Source of the DNA: an uncultured Alphaproteobacteria bacterium
Lineage (GTDB): Bacteria > Pseudomonadota > Alphaproteobacteria > Thalassobaculales > Thalassobaculaceae
DNA length: 64,000 nt
Assembly (NCBI GenBank): GCA_902629125.1
Contig: CACOPQ010000008.1
Coordinates: 1 to 64,000, forward strand
Direction of reading: 5' to 3'
The position numbers and the translations under genes are program-made. Below the pieces are notes generated by a model. That model saw only the letters and a program-made list of their open reading frames with translations, was not told where the DNA came from and did not search any database. Shown here piece by piece: positions 1 through 8,671 of the stretch. Each line of letters starts with the position of its first letter. Within the stretch, counting starts at the first letter, position 1.

Positions 1-21
1 ATTGGAGTTAGCATAATAGGA

Positions 22-351
22 ATGATCACCTATTTTTTCCTCATAGTAGCTATTTTGTTAGAGGTGGCTGGAACAATGCTGCTGCCCATAACAAATAGTT
101 TTACAAAACCAATTCCAACTATTGTCATGGCGCTATGTTATCTTGGCGCTTTATTTCTTTTAACTGTAGTCGTGAAGACGCTTCCTATAGCCGTGGTGTA
201 CGCTACTTGGAGTGGATTGGGTGTTTTCTCAGTTGCTATTCTCGGCTATTTTGTTTTTGGTCAAGGGTTACCGTGGCCGGTAATATTGGGGTTGTTCTTG
301 ATAGTTTCGGGTGTAGTCCTTGTAAATAGTTTTGCGGAGCCTAAAATATAA
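22..351 (+). CDS. Small multidrug resistance (SMR) efflux protein, EmrE-like
   Basis: A 109-residue protein of four predicted membrane helices, the standard SMR length. Visible signature residues match EmrE numbering: Glu14 in the first helix (proton/drug site), Tyr40, Tyr60 and Trp63 in the YATWSGLG segment. SMR proteins work as antiparallel dimers in the inner membrane and exchange protons for cationic compounds. Pro replaces the Lys at EmrE position 22. The set of tyrosines favours the EmrE/drug-exporter side over the guanidinium exporter (Gdx/SugE) side, but the substrate cannot be read from sequence. It is the first gene in the window, so its upstream context is unknown. Confidence 0.9.
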   Translation: MITYFFLIVAILLEVAGTMLLPITNSFTKPIPTIVMALCYLGALFLLTVVVKTLPIAVVYATWSGLGVFSVAILGYFVFGQGLPWPVILGLFLIVSGVVLVNSFAEPKI

Positions 352-419
352 AATGGCTGTGAATTGAATCGACCGAATACAATAATATCTTTTGCCCAAA
401 TTCAATTGGATATATTGGA

Positions 420-1787
420 TTGAAGAATAAATTTTATGATGTAGTTGTCTGTGGTGCAGGTATGGCAGGAATTGCCGCTGCTTACTCCTTAGCTATTAAA
501 TTTCAGAAGAGCGTTCTTCTGATCGACGAAGGTGCACCTCTCTCACTAACCAGCGACAAATCGACCGAATGTTATCGAAATTGGTGGGGTGGGCCAGACA
601 ATGCTATGCTTTCATTAATGAACAGAAGTATAAGCTTAATGGAAGAGTATGCAGTTGAATGCGATAATAGTTTTCTAATGAGGCCCCACGGATACTTATT
701 CGCGACAAAAAATAAAAAAGAAGCAAACCAGTTGTATAAGCAAGCTAAAAATGCGGAATTATTGGGTGTGGGTCGTCTGCGGGAAATCACAAATATTTCA
801 GACTATAAGCCGAATGATTTTGGGAGCCCTATAAGTGGGCAAGATGGATCAGATTTTATTACTAGTAAGAAAATTATTGAAACTCTTTTCCCGTATCTTA
901 ATAAGGAAACGGAAGCTGTTCTCCATGTAAGAAGATGCGGCTCACTAAGTGCGCAGCAACTAGGTATGCATCTTCTGGAAAAGGCGCGTGAAGAAAGATG
1001 CGAATTTCAGACAAGTAAGTTTACTGGAATAGAGACCAGCGGGGGAAAAGTATCTAGTGTCACAATAGAACAAGATGGTATAGAAAACTCGATAACGACT
1101 GATGCTTTGGTTCTTGCGCCTGGCCCTCATTTAAAAAAGGTACTCGAGAAAATAGGATTGGATTTACCCGTTCTGGTAGAAAAACACGTCAAGATTAGTT
1201 TGCCCGACACGCTAAATGTTGTGCCACGTGACACACCTTTGATCATTTGGAACGATCCGATTGAATTGCCATGGACTGATGAAGAAAAATCACATCTTGC
1301 AGAGTCATCTGAAACCGAGTGGTTATTGCAAACGTTTCCACCTGGAGTGCATGGCCGGCCCGTAGGCGCTGGTAATCAAGTTTTAATGTATTGGACTTAC
1401 GACTGTGAAACCAGCACCTATCCGGAGTTTCCAATCATTTGGGATCCATATCTACCTGATGTTACTTTACGTGGAATGGCTGTGATGGTACCGGGGTTAG
1501 AAAAGTATTTTGATCCGATGCCACGACCTTACGTAGATGGCGGCTACTACACAAAAACTGAAGAAAACCGTCCTTTGATAGGCCCTCTGAAAATACCAGG
1601 CACGTTCATCTGTGGTGCATTTTCAGGATTTGGAATAATGAGCGCATGTGGAGCAGGTGAGTTATTAGCTCATCATATAACGAACGCTGATCTTCCCAGC
1701 TATGCGGATGCGTTTCTACCTTCGCGTTATGAAGATCCGGTATACTTGGAAGAAATTAAGAAATGGGTCGTTGATGGACAGCTTTAA
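420..1787 (+). CDS. FAD-dependent oxidoreductase of the DAO family
   Basis: 455 residues. A dinucleotide-binding GAGMAG motif lies at residues 12-17 after a hydrophobic beta strand, as in D-amino-acid oxidase/glycine oxidase/sarcosine-oxidase type flavoproteins. The C-terminal part has the second FAD contact typical of DAO enzymes (ENRPLIGPL followed by GAFSGFGIMSACGAGELLA). The start codon is TTG with only a weak ribosome binding site; no better in-frame start precedes the Rossmann motif. The protein has no signal peptide, so it is expected to be cytosolic and to oxidise an amine or amino acid. The substrate is not identifiable. It is followed 47 bases later by a luciferase-like flavoenzyme in the same direction, so the two are probably co-transcribed. 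Confidence 0.85.
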   Translation: MKNKFYDVVVCGAGMAGIAAAYSLAIKFQKSVLLIDEGAPLSLTSDKSTECYRNWWGGPDNAMLSLMNRSISLMEEYAVECDNSFLMRPHGYLFATKNKKEANQLYKQAKNAELLGVGRLREITNISDYKPNDFGSPISGQDGSDFITSKKIIETLFPYLNKETEAVLHVRRCGSLSAQQLGMHLLEKAREERCEFQTSKFTGIETSGGKVSSVTIEQDGIENSITTDALVLAPGPHLKKVLEKIGLDLPVLVEKHVKISLPDTLNVVPRDTPLIIWNDPIELPWTDEEKSHLAESSETEWLLQTFPPGVHGRPVGAGNQVLMYWTYDCETSTYPEFPIIWDPYLPDVTLRGMAVMVPGLEKYFDPMPRPYVDGGYYTKTEENRPLIGPLKIPGTFICGAFSGFGIMSACGAGELLAHHITNADLPSYADAFLPSRYEDPVYLEEIKKWVVDGQL

Positions 1788-1834
1788 TTAAGTTTTGTAC
1801 AACATTAAACAGTTTGAAATCGATGGAGTGTTGA

Positions 1835-2851
1835 ATGGAGTTTTGGCATTTTGGTGTTCCATCGGCGTCTGGCGTAGAGCGCATGGCGCAAACATGTGAG
1901 GAATTGAGTTTTGATGGTTTAACGTTAACGGACTCGCAGAATTTATCGAATGAAACTTACATTGCCTTAACGCTGGCAGCTAAAGCGACAAATGCTCTAA
2001 AATTAGGACCAGGTGTTACAAACCCGGTTACTCGTCACGCAGCAGTAACCGCTAGTGCGGCAGCAACATTGCAAGAAGTTTCTAATGGAAGGATGATGAT
2101 TGGTATAGGCCGCGGTGATTCTTCGTTATTTAATATAGGATTTAAGCCCGCAAATCCGGATGTGTTTCGAAAGTATATTGAAGATATTCAAAGTTATTTA
2201 AGCGGGAGTGTCTTAGACAAAAGTGGGTACGATAGTCAGCTGAGATGGCTGGTCGATTCAAAGCTACCAAAAGTTCCATTGGATGTGGCAGCAACAGGTC
2301 CAAAAATCATAGCAATTGGAGCGGAATTGGGGGAGCGCGTCAGTTTCTCACTGGGAGCAGATCTTGAAAGAATAAAATGGGGTGTAGGTCAAGTGCAAGC
2401 GTTACTTAATAAAAATAAAGATAAGCAAAAGCTACCACCATCCCTTGGTGTTTATTTGAATATTTGCATTCATAATGACGTCGATCGGGCCGCTGAATTA
2501 GTACGTCCGGGTGTTGGAATATTCGCGCATTTCACCGGAATGCCTGGCGCTAATAGAGATAATATAAATCCGGTGGACCAAACAGTTTTTGATACCTTAG
2601 GGAAACAATATGATAAAAAACGGCATGGCCGTGGTGAAGCATCTCATGCCCAAAAAATGCCCATAGAATTTATAGAAAGATTTTCACTGATTGGGTCTGC
2701 TGAAAAGTGTATAGACAGACTACTAGCTATTAAAAAGTTAGGAATAGAGAGAATATTTGTAATTGGACCGAGACCAGACCACTTTGGGCAAGAAGCTGAC
2801 GAGGCACAAGCTCGGTTTGCAAAAGAAGTTATACCTGCCTTAAAAGATTAG
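1835..2851 (+). CDS. Luciferase-like (LLM class) flavin-dependent oxidoreductase
   Basis: 338 residues, the usual length for bacterial luciferase-like monooxygenases and F420/FMN-dependent reductases. Family features are GVTNPVTRHAAV at about 60-71 and GRMMIGIGRGDS at 85-96, which resemble the methylenetetrahydromethanopterin-reductase-like branch. ATG start with GGAG seven bases upstream. The partner of the preceding FAD oxidoreductase is unclear; together they could form a short oxidative route for one substrate, but this is inference from adjacency only. FMN with a separate flavin reductase or F420 are both possible cofactors. Confidence 0.85.
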   Translation: MEFWHFGVPSASGVERMAQTCEELSFDGLTLTDSQNLSNETYIALTLAAKATNALKLGPGVTNPVTRHAAVTASAAATLQEVSNGRMMIGIGRGDSSLFNIGFKPANPDVFRKYIEDIQSYLSGSVLDKSGYDSQLRWLVDSKLPKVPLDVAATGPKIIAIGAELGERVSFSLGADLERIKWGVGQVQALLNKNKDKQKLPPSLGVYLNICIHNDVDRAAELVRPGVGIFAHFTGMPGANRDNINPVDQTVFDTLGKQYDKKRHGRGEASHAQKMPIEFIERFSLIGSAEKCIDRLLAIKKLGIERIFVIGPRPDHFGQEADEAQARFAKEVIPALKD

Positions 2852-2891
2852 CGTACTTCTCTTGCAACCAAACCTCTTTAAAAACTCAAAT

Positions 2892-4796
2892 TTAGCTGCG
2901 ATATTTATTTTCGGGTGAGAATGCCGTTATTACTGGATCACGCGGTTCACTTACCCATAGCTGTCTGTCTGGATGCATACCTGCGCCGTAAACGGCAGAG
3001 ACGGCCGATCTTCGCATTCTATTTAAAAGTCGGGTATCGGCTATCCCGATCGATGGGTGAGTTCCACCGTTAGCGTCCACTATCTCTTTCCACGAATTAC
3101 GCCGTTTAGTCAATATTTCCTCATCCTTTAAAGGCGTACAATTTATTTCATTTAAATTGAGATCAATAATAATTTCATCACCATTTTCGATAAGTGCAAT
3201 TTCCCCACCAAGTGCTGCCTCTGGGCCGACATGACCTATAACAAGGCCAACCGATCCTCCCGAAAACCTACCATCGGTCATTAATCCCACAACGATATTC
3301 TTTTCTCTACAAAGCGTAGTGATACGCGAAGTCGAGTCCAACATTTCTGGCATTCCAGGAGCTCCACTTGGTCCCTCATATCGTACTATAATCATGTCAC
3401 CATCTTGAAAAATATCCGGTTCATTTGTCAAAGAATATAAAAGCCCTTCTTCTCCGTCAAAAACTCTCGCTTTTCCAACAAAAATATTATTTTCCAATCC
3501 GCCTTCAACACCAGCTAGCTTTAGGACAGAACTAAACTCGGGAGATAGATTGCCGCCCAATACCCTGAGGCCACCCGTAGGTTTATAGGGTTTCTCAACG
3601 GTATATATGACATCACCGTCTGGTGGAGGTGGTGATAGTCGTCTTATTTGTTCTGAGAGCGTTTCACCTGTACAGGTCAGTGTGTTGCCATTTAAAAGTC
3701 CGGCATCTAGGAGCTCTTTGACAATAACTTGAATGCCTCCTTTCTCATCTATATCAACCATAGAGTAATTCCCAAAAGGCCTTGCATCAATTAGAACAGG
3801 AACGACGCTTTCTGATAAATAGTTAAACTCCTGGGGCGTCATTATGTCTTTTGCAAAGTCACCAAAACCGGCTGCTCGAGCTATTTCTGGTCCGTGCAAT
3901 AGGACGTTGGTAGATCCGCCAACTGCCATGGCAACTATCATTGCATTTCGTATTGAGTCTCTATTCACGATATCTCGCGGCGTTACGTTGTTCTCTATCA
4001 TTCTAACAAGAAAATCAATGAGCTCATCTGGGAACAGCTGCATTCGTCTTGGATCGTCAGACGGTGGTGCGACCATGTGAAGTGGTTCTAATCCCATAAC
4101 GCCTATAAATGTTTGCATTGTATTGTACGTAAACATACCCCCGCAACTTCCATAGCCAGGGCACGACTCACAGGCTACTCGATGTTTAAGTTCTTCGTCT
4201 TGGCTTCCTGCAACTTGGAAACCAGATATAATATCCAGTCTTTCTTTGGTGATTGAGTCCATACCTGGGCGAATTGGTCCATCTGACATAATTATAGCTG
4301 GTTTATTATGTTCAAGTATTGCTGCTGCAGTTCCAACAGGAGGTTTATCGCATGCGACGACCGCGATTGTGCCTTCTAAACCGCTCGCACTAAGATGTTC
4401 ACAAACCGAGTCGTGGGTTACTTCTCTCCCGATCAAAGAATAACGCATTTCCTTGGTGCCATTACGCATACCGTCTGAAGTGGCCACTGTATATTCGGGT
4501 TGAACCAACCGCATACGTAACTGATTATCGCAATCTTGTGTTCGTTTTCTAATTTGTTCATGAATTCTTTCTACTTTTTTTTGAACACCAAGATAACATT
4601 GCGAGTCGCCCTTATTACCAATTACACCGATAGATGGTTCGTGGATGAGTTCTATGTCTGTACCAAGTTCCCTCGCAATACCCATAGTTTGAGCGTTTCG
4701 GCCAGGATTTTTGTCTATCAAAACCATTTTCGAATTTCTCAAAGTCTTTCCCCCAAATGCTGACAACTGGTCTGATGATTTTTTTTGCTCAGACAT
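2892..4796 (-). CDS. IlvD/Edd family dehydratase (dihydroxy-acid or sugar-acid dehydratase)
   Basis: 634 residues, longer than typical IlvD. Fe-S cluster ligand candidates are Cys67, Cys149 (ACDKPPVGTAA) and Cys218 (CPGYGSCGGMFTYNTM), the three-cysteine pattern of the [2Fe-2S] dehydratases. The catalytic serine loop GRFSGGSVGLVIGHVGPEAA is present near residue 520. The CDK motif reads CDKPPVG rather than the CDKTxPG usual in true dihydroxy-acid dehydratase, so a sugar-acid dehydratase or a divergent paralogue is as likely as valine/isoleucine synthesis. It converges with the upstream flavoenzyme and is followed (on its own strand) by nothing related. No other branched-chain synthesis genes are nearby. 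Confidence 0.85.
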   Translation of the reverse strand: MSEQKKSSDQLSAFGGKTLRNSKMVLIDKNPGRNAQTMGIARELGTDIELIHEPSIGVIGNKGDSQCYLGVQKKVERIHEQIRKRTQDCDNQLRMRLVQPEYTVATSDGMRNGTKEMRYSLIGREVTHDSVCEHLSASGLEGTIAVVACDKPPVGTAAAILEHNKPAIIMSDGPIRPGMDSITKERLDIISGFQVAGSQDEELKHRVACESCPGYGSCGGMFTYNTMQTFIGVMGLEPLHMVAPPSDDPRRMQLFPDELIDFLVRMIENNVTPRDIVNRDSIRNAMIVAMAVGGSTNVLLHGPEIARAAGFGDFAKDIMTPQEFNYLSESVVPVLIDARPFGNYSMVDIDEKGGIQVIVKELLDAGLLNGNTLTCTGETLSEQIRRLSPPPPDGDVIYTVEKPYKPTGGLRVLGGNLSPEFSSVLKLAGVEGGLENNIFVGKARVFDGEEGLLYSLTNEPDIFQDGDMIIVRYEGPSGAPGMPEMLDSTSRITTLCREKNIVVGLMTDGRFSGGSVGLVIGHVGPEAALGGEIALIENGDEIIIDLNLNEINCTPLKDEEILTKRRNSWKEIVDANGGTHPSIGIADTRLLNRMRRSAVSAVYGAGMHPDRQLWVSEPRDPVITAFSPENKYRS

Positions 4797-4868
4797 CTTA
4801 TATAAAAGAAAACATGATTAAGAAAGTAAGAAGAACTCACGAAACTATGTCCGATAAGATTCATTGAT

Positions 4869-5975
4869 TTAAGAATTTTTACTTTGTTTTAACAACTCGC
4901 GCTCTTCATCAATTATATGCTGCGGGAATTGGCTCATAAAACAACAGCAAACTCCTTGATCTATCATGGTTCGGGGTCCGTTTGGATGTCCGATATGTTC
5001 ATATATTCCATGGCTATGTCCATGTTCGTGCCCGTGCTCATGGCTATGTCCATGTTCGTGCCCGTGCTCGTGGTTGTGTTCATATTCCGAAAATGAACCC
5101 TCATCGTCTAAAGGATCAACAATCGGCTTATATTCCGCATGATGGTGGTGAACTCTGACCTCCCCCCTCTCGAGACGAGACTTAAAAGAACTCATCAAGT
5201 CATTATTACTCGAAAGCATGCCAAGACGTGCTTCTTCGATACGTTCAACAAACGTATTAATAACATGACTTTGGTCGGCAAGGTAATGCGCTTTAAAAAA
5301 TTCCACTTTTGGCATGCTCGTAGCTACTTTATCGACGTATTTGTAAATTCGATCTATAAGTCTACCGGAAAATAGAAAGTATGGCGCTACCACCACTTTT
5401 TTATATCCTAATTTCAGTGCCATTTCCAAACCTTGACCAACTGACGGAAAGGTCACACCCGAATAAACAGTTTCAGACCAACCAAACCCCAGGTTTTCAG
5501 TCACAATTCTTGTTAATTTAGCTGCCTCAGCATTGGCTAAGGTGTCTGAAGTCCCCCTGCCAACGACAACTAACATTGTGTCGTAAAGATCTCCTGGGTG
5601 TACATGGTTTTTAGACAAGGCTTGGAGAATTCGCGCTTCAAATGCGGCAATCATCTCGGGATGCAGTGCTAATTCCCTTCCGTAACTTACTTTTAATTTT
5701 TTGTGTTGCTCTTGATAAGTTGTTAACACAGAGGGAATATCATTTTTTGCATGGGTTGCAGCAAACAGCATGCCTGGCACAGCAACAATGTGGTCCACCC
5801 CGGCACGCCGAAGTTTGTCCAGTCCCATGTGAATATTTGGGGCTGAGTACTCTAAAAAGCCATACTCAACTGGAATTTTTGGAAAGCGTCGCTTAAGACC
5901 TTGAGCCAAAAGGCCAAACTCTTGCTCTGCAGTTTTTGAGCGACTACCATGGCCGCAAATCATAATACCAAGCAC
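4869..5975 (-). CDS. cbiX: Sirohydrochlorin cobalto/ferrochelatase, CbiX-type, with His-rich metal-binding tail
   Basis: 368 residues holding two tandem CbiX-like halves: CGHGSRSKTAEQEF near the N-terminus and VVGRGTSDTLANAEA near residue 165, the layout of long CbiX enzymes. They insert cobalt (or iron) into sirohydrochlorin on the cobalamin/siroheme route. A HHHH stretch (about 275) and a His/Glu/Gly-rich segment (about 300-325) probably bind metal. The C-terminus has a CCCF cluster that could be a metal or Fe-S site. The start is GTG, with GGAAGAG eight bases upstream; an internal ATG four codons later is the alternative. No other cobalamin gene and no recognisable cobalamin riboswitch lies next to it. 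Confidence 0.85.
   Translation of the reverse strand: MLGIMICGHGSRSKTAEQEFGLLAQGLKRRFPKIPVEYGFLEYSAPNIHMGLDKLRRAGVDHIVAVPGMLFAATHAKNDIPSVLTTYQEQHKKLKVSYGRELALHPEMIAAFEARILQALSKNHVHPGDLYDTMLVVVGRGTSDTLANAEAAKLTRIVTENLGFGWSETVYSGVTFPSVGQGLEMALKLGYKKVVVAPYFLFSGRLIDRIYKYVDKVATSMPKVEFFKAHYLADQSHVINTFVERIEEARLGMLSSNNDLMSSFKSRLERGEVRVHHHHAEYKPIVDPLDDEGSFSEYEHNHEHGHEHGHSHEHGHEHGHSHGIYEHIGHPNGPRTMIDQGVCCCFMSQFPQHIIDEERELLKQSKNS
5011..5070 (-). repeat. Two-copy 30-bp tandem repeat coding for the His-rich tail of CbiX
   Basis: Units 5011-5040 and 5041-5070 are identical except for the last base (a versus g). Read on the minus strand each unit encodes HEHGHEHGHS, in frame. Near-identity at third codon positions shows a recent duplication, not selection on protein sequence alone. 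Slippage here would change the number of histidine blocks without breaking the frame. Confidence 0.9.
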
Positions 5976-6194
5976 TTTTATATCTCTTCCGTTTTGTCGA
6001 ACCGTTTGTTGATAAAGTGTATACTTGTTTAGTCCTTTTTATGGAAGAATATTTAAAAGTTTAAAGAATCATGTTTTTGGGTATTATCATAAATATCTGG
6101 TCTCTTTTGCGAAAATAACTAGTCCCAAGGATTGAACAATTGATTTTGTTTGGATAATAGAGACATAACGAACGAAATAACGCTGGATGTTAAT

Positions 6195-7340
6195 ATGAGA
6201 CTTCAGAATTGCCATAACTTTTCAGATTTTAGAAAGCTTGCAAAAAAGCGTCTGCCTTCTCCAATTTTTAATTACATAGACGGTGCGGCTGACGATGAAA
6301 AAACATACCAAAGAAATACAAAAAGTTTTGATGATTGCGACCTGATTCCCAATATACTGCAAGGAACGCCGGAAATTGATATGTCGGTCGAAGTATTGGG
6401 ACAAAAACTGCAATTACCGATCTATTGCTCGCCAACAGCCTTGCAGCGGCTATTTCATCACGATGGAGAAAGTGCCGTTGCAGCAGCAGCTGAAAAATTT
6501 GGCACTATGTTTGGTGTTTCCTCGCTTGGTACGGTAAGTCTAACAGAGATAAGAAATAAATTTAAGACACCCCAATGCTATCAGTTTTATTTTCATAAAG
6601 ATCGCGGCTTGAATAAAGCAATGCTTGAAAGTGCTAAAGAGGCGGGCGTTGAAGTAATGATGCTTACTGTAGACACAATCACAGGAGGGAATAGGGAAAG
6701 GGATTTGCGAACAGGGTTTTCGATCCCCTTCAAATTGACATTAGCCGGTATAATGCAATTTGCTATCAAGCCAATGTGGGGAATAAATTATCTCACTCAT
6801 CCTAAATTTGCCCTTCCTCAGCTGGACGACTTTGTAGATATGTCTGGCGGCGCCCTTTCGATAGGGAGTTATTTCACGGAAATGTTAGACCCAACCATGA
6901 ATTGGAAAGATGTCGAAGAAATGGTTGAATTCTGGGATGGACAATTTTGCCTGAAAGGTGTGATGAGTGCCGAAGACGCAAAGCGTGCTTCAGAAATTGG
7001 CTGTAAGGGAATCGTTGTTTCTAACCATGGTGGTAGGCAGTTAGATGGATCACGCTCTCCATTTGACCAGTTGGCAGAAATAGTAGACGCTGTTGGCGAT
7101 AAAATAGATGTCATCATGGACAGTGGTGTGCAACGCGGCACGCATGTTTTGAAAGCTCTTTCACTCGGTGCAAAAGCTGTTGGCGGAGGACGTTTTTATT
7201 TATATGCTTTGGCTGCCGCGGGACAAGCGGGTGTTGAGAGGGCGTTGACCTTAATGAAGCAGGAAATCGAGCGAGATATGCGATTAATGGGGGTCAAGTC
7301 AGTAGGGGAGTTATCTAGAAAAAACCTCCGTTTTCGATAG
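6195..7340 (+). CDS. lldD: FMN-dependent alpha-hydroxy-acid oxidase / L-lactate dehydrogenase family
   Basis: 381 residues from the chosen ATG. The frame is open back to a TTG at 6150, but the family normally begins just before NCHNFSDFRKLAKKRLPSPI, and the ATG has GGA seven bases upstream while the TTG has no well-placed site. Family residues include YIDGAADDE at the N-terminus and SNHGGRQLD, whose His (about 278) is the catalytic base, followed by the FMN phosphate loop GGGRFYLYALAAAG. LldD-type enzymes oxidise L-lactate or related 2-hydroxy acids at the inner membrane face and pass electrons to quinone. The next gene, a LysE-type exporter, starts nine bases after the stop. Confidence 0.88.
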   Translation: MRLQNCHNFSDFRKLAKKRLPSPIFNYIDGAADDEKTYQRNTKSFDDCDLIPNILQGTPEIDMSVEVLGQKLQLPIYCSPTALQRLFHHDGESAVAAAAEKFGTMFGVSSLGTVSLTEIRNKFKTPQCYQFYFHKDRGLNKAMLESAKEAGVEVMMLTVDTITGGNRERDLRTGFSIPFKLTLAGIMQFAIKPMWGINYLTHPKFALPQLDDFVDMSGGALSIGSYFTEMLDPTMNWKDVEEMVEFWDGQFCLKGVMSAEDAKRASEIGCKGIVVSNHGGRQLDGSRSPFDQLAEIVDAVGDKIDVIMDSGVQRGTHVLKALSLGAKAVGGGRFYLYALAAAGQAGVERALTLMKQEIERDMRLMGVKSVGELSRKNLRFR

Positions 7341-7349
7341 AATTTTTCT

Positions 7350-7970
7350 TTGGTTGTTGGTTTTTTTTCAGGGCTTGCACTAGGTTTTTCGCTAATTATT
7401 GCTATCGGCGCACAAAATGTCTTCGTATTAAGGCAAGGACTTCTAGGTAAACACGTGTTGCCAGTGGCGTTATTTTGCTCTGTTTCAGATGCACTCTTAA
7501 TTTTCATTGGTATTAGCGGTGCAGATAAATTCCTGACTGATATTGTTCAAAAATATTCCACAGAGATATTCCTGGCGGTGGCAGTTTGGTTATTCTTTTA
7601 TGCTGTTATTAGGTTCATAGACGTCTATAGAGGCTATGGCTTAGATCATTTAATCGAGAGTCCAAAAACCAAATTGTCAACAACACTCATATCAGCGGCT
7701 GTCCTAACATTTGCAAATCCACACGTATATCTTGATACGGTTGTCTTGTTAGGTACCATCTCTATGAAGTTTGAATCCTCAACGAGAATGGCATTTGGTT
7801 TGGGGGCAACAACTGCAAGTTTTTTATTTTTTTTCGGACTAGCTTATGGGGCAAACTTAATGGCCCCAAAAGTTCAAAGTCCTGCAGCGTGGAGATATAT
7901 AAATATCGGTATTGGGTTTATAATGCTGATGATCGCCGTTTGGATGTTGCAGGAAGCGAAAATTTTTTAA
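7350..7970 (+). CDS. LysE/ArgO family amino-acid exporter
   Basis: 206 residues with about six membrane helices. The N-terminus GLALGFSLIIAIGAQNVFVLRQG is the LysE/ArgO signature (split here only by position: residues 8-30), and FANPHVYLDTVVLLG near residue 125 is the matching motif of the second half. The family exports lysine, arginine or other amino acids. The start is TTG, nine bases downstream of the lactate-dehydrogenase-type gene, which suggests one transcript; the reason for the pairing is not evident. The substrate is unproven; the IGAQN form is closer to ArgO than to RhtB. Confidence 0.85.
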   Translation: MVVGFFSGLALGFSLIIAIGAQNVFVLRQGLLGKHVLPVALFCSVSDALLIFIGISGADKFLTDIVQKYSTEIFLAVAVWLFFYAVIRFIDVYRGYGLDHLIESPKTKLSTTLISAAVLTFANPHVYLDTVVLLGTISMKFESSTRMAFGLGATTASFLFFFGLAYGANLMAPKVQSPAAWRYINIGIGFIMLMIAVWMLQEAKIF

Positions 7971-8005
7971 AAACATAGCCAAAAAATGGTAACGTTATTT
8001 CATTT

Positions 8006-8671
8006 TTATAATGAACTTATACCGAAAGTTATTATAGAATCACCAGGCCTCCATTGTGGGTATTTAATCATGACGCTTTTAAATCCTTCCCAATCTAGGA
8101 ACCTGTTCGTCCAAGATATTGTTTTTGGGATATCCTCTAAATTATCAAACCATTGAGCGTCTACTCCCCTAAATTGTCTGATAAAGGGAAGAATAGCTAT
8201 ATCAGTGAAAGTTGGTTGATGGCCACCAAGCCAATTATTATTTAAAGTAGCTTCAATTCCCCTCAAAATATCTAACGCAGCTTCACGATGGTCTAAAGCA
8301 TTCGTGTTGGGATAGCGATTTGGATACTTGTATCTGTCCAAGTGAGATTTGAATGCGGTATCATTTCTACTTACCACATCTCTTTCCCCCATGTTCAGTG
8401 GTAAAGAAGTCCAATTTGAATAATTTGCAGCCCAAGCCATCACCTCTAAACTTTCGTCAATAACATTACCATCTTCCAGCCACAAAACTGGTACGGTCGC
8501 TTTCGGTGATAATTGTGTCATGTGATTGGGCTTATCTCTTAAAACTACTTCGCGTAATTCAACAGCCTTATTTGATTGATTAATAGCTATTCTCGCTCTA
8601 ATAGCATAAGGACAGCGTCTGAAACTGTATAGCACCGGAAGGCGTTTGCTAGATTGTAATGGGTCAGCCAT
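8006..8671 (-). CDS. Glutathione S-transferase-like protein
   Basis: 221 residues with a thioredoxin-fold N-terminal domain containing CPYA (residues 20-23), cis-proline VPVL (60-63) and an ES pair (73-74) that normally binds the glutathione gamma-glutamyl group, then an all-helical C-terminal domain. The CPxA active site is like the glutaredoxin-like GST classes, so disulfide or dehydroascorbate-type reduction is more likely than classical conjugation. Its ATG lies inside the end of trhO (eight-base overlap), so translation is probably coupled. Confidence 0.82.
   Translation of the reverse strand: MADPLQSSKRLPVLYSFRRCPYAIRARIAINQSNKAVELREVVLRDKPNHMTQLSPKATVPVLWLEDGNVIDESLEVMAWAANYSNWTSLPLNMGERDVVSRNDTAFKSHLDRYKYPNRYPNTNALDHREAALDILRGIEATLNNNWLGGHQPTFTDIAILPFIRQFRGVDAQWFDNLEDIPKTISWTNRFLDWEGFKSVMIKYPQWRPGDSIITFGISSL

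Noticed and set aside
361-407. Inverted repeat AATTGAAT ... ATTCAATT between the SMR and FAD-oxidoreductase genes
   Set aside because: The arms are 30 bases apart and AT-rich, so chance is a good explanation and no terminator or operator form is evident.
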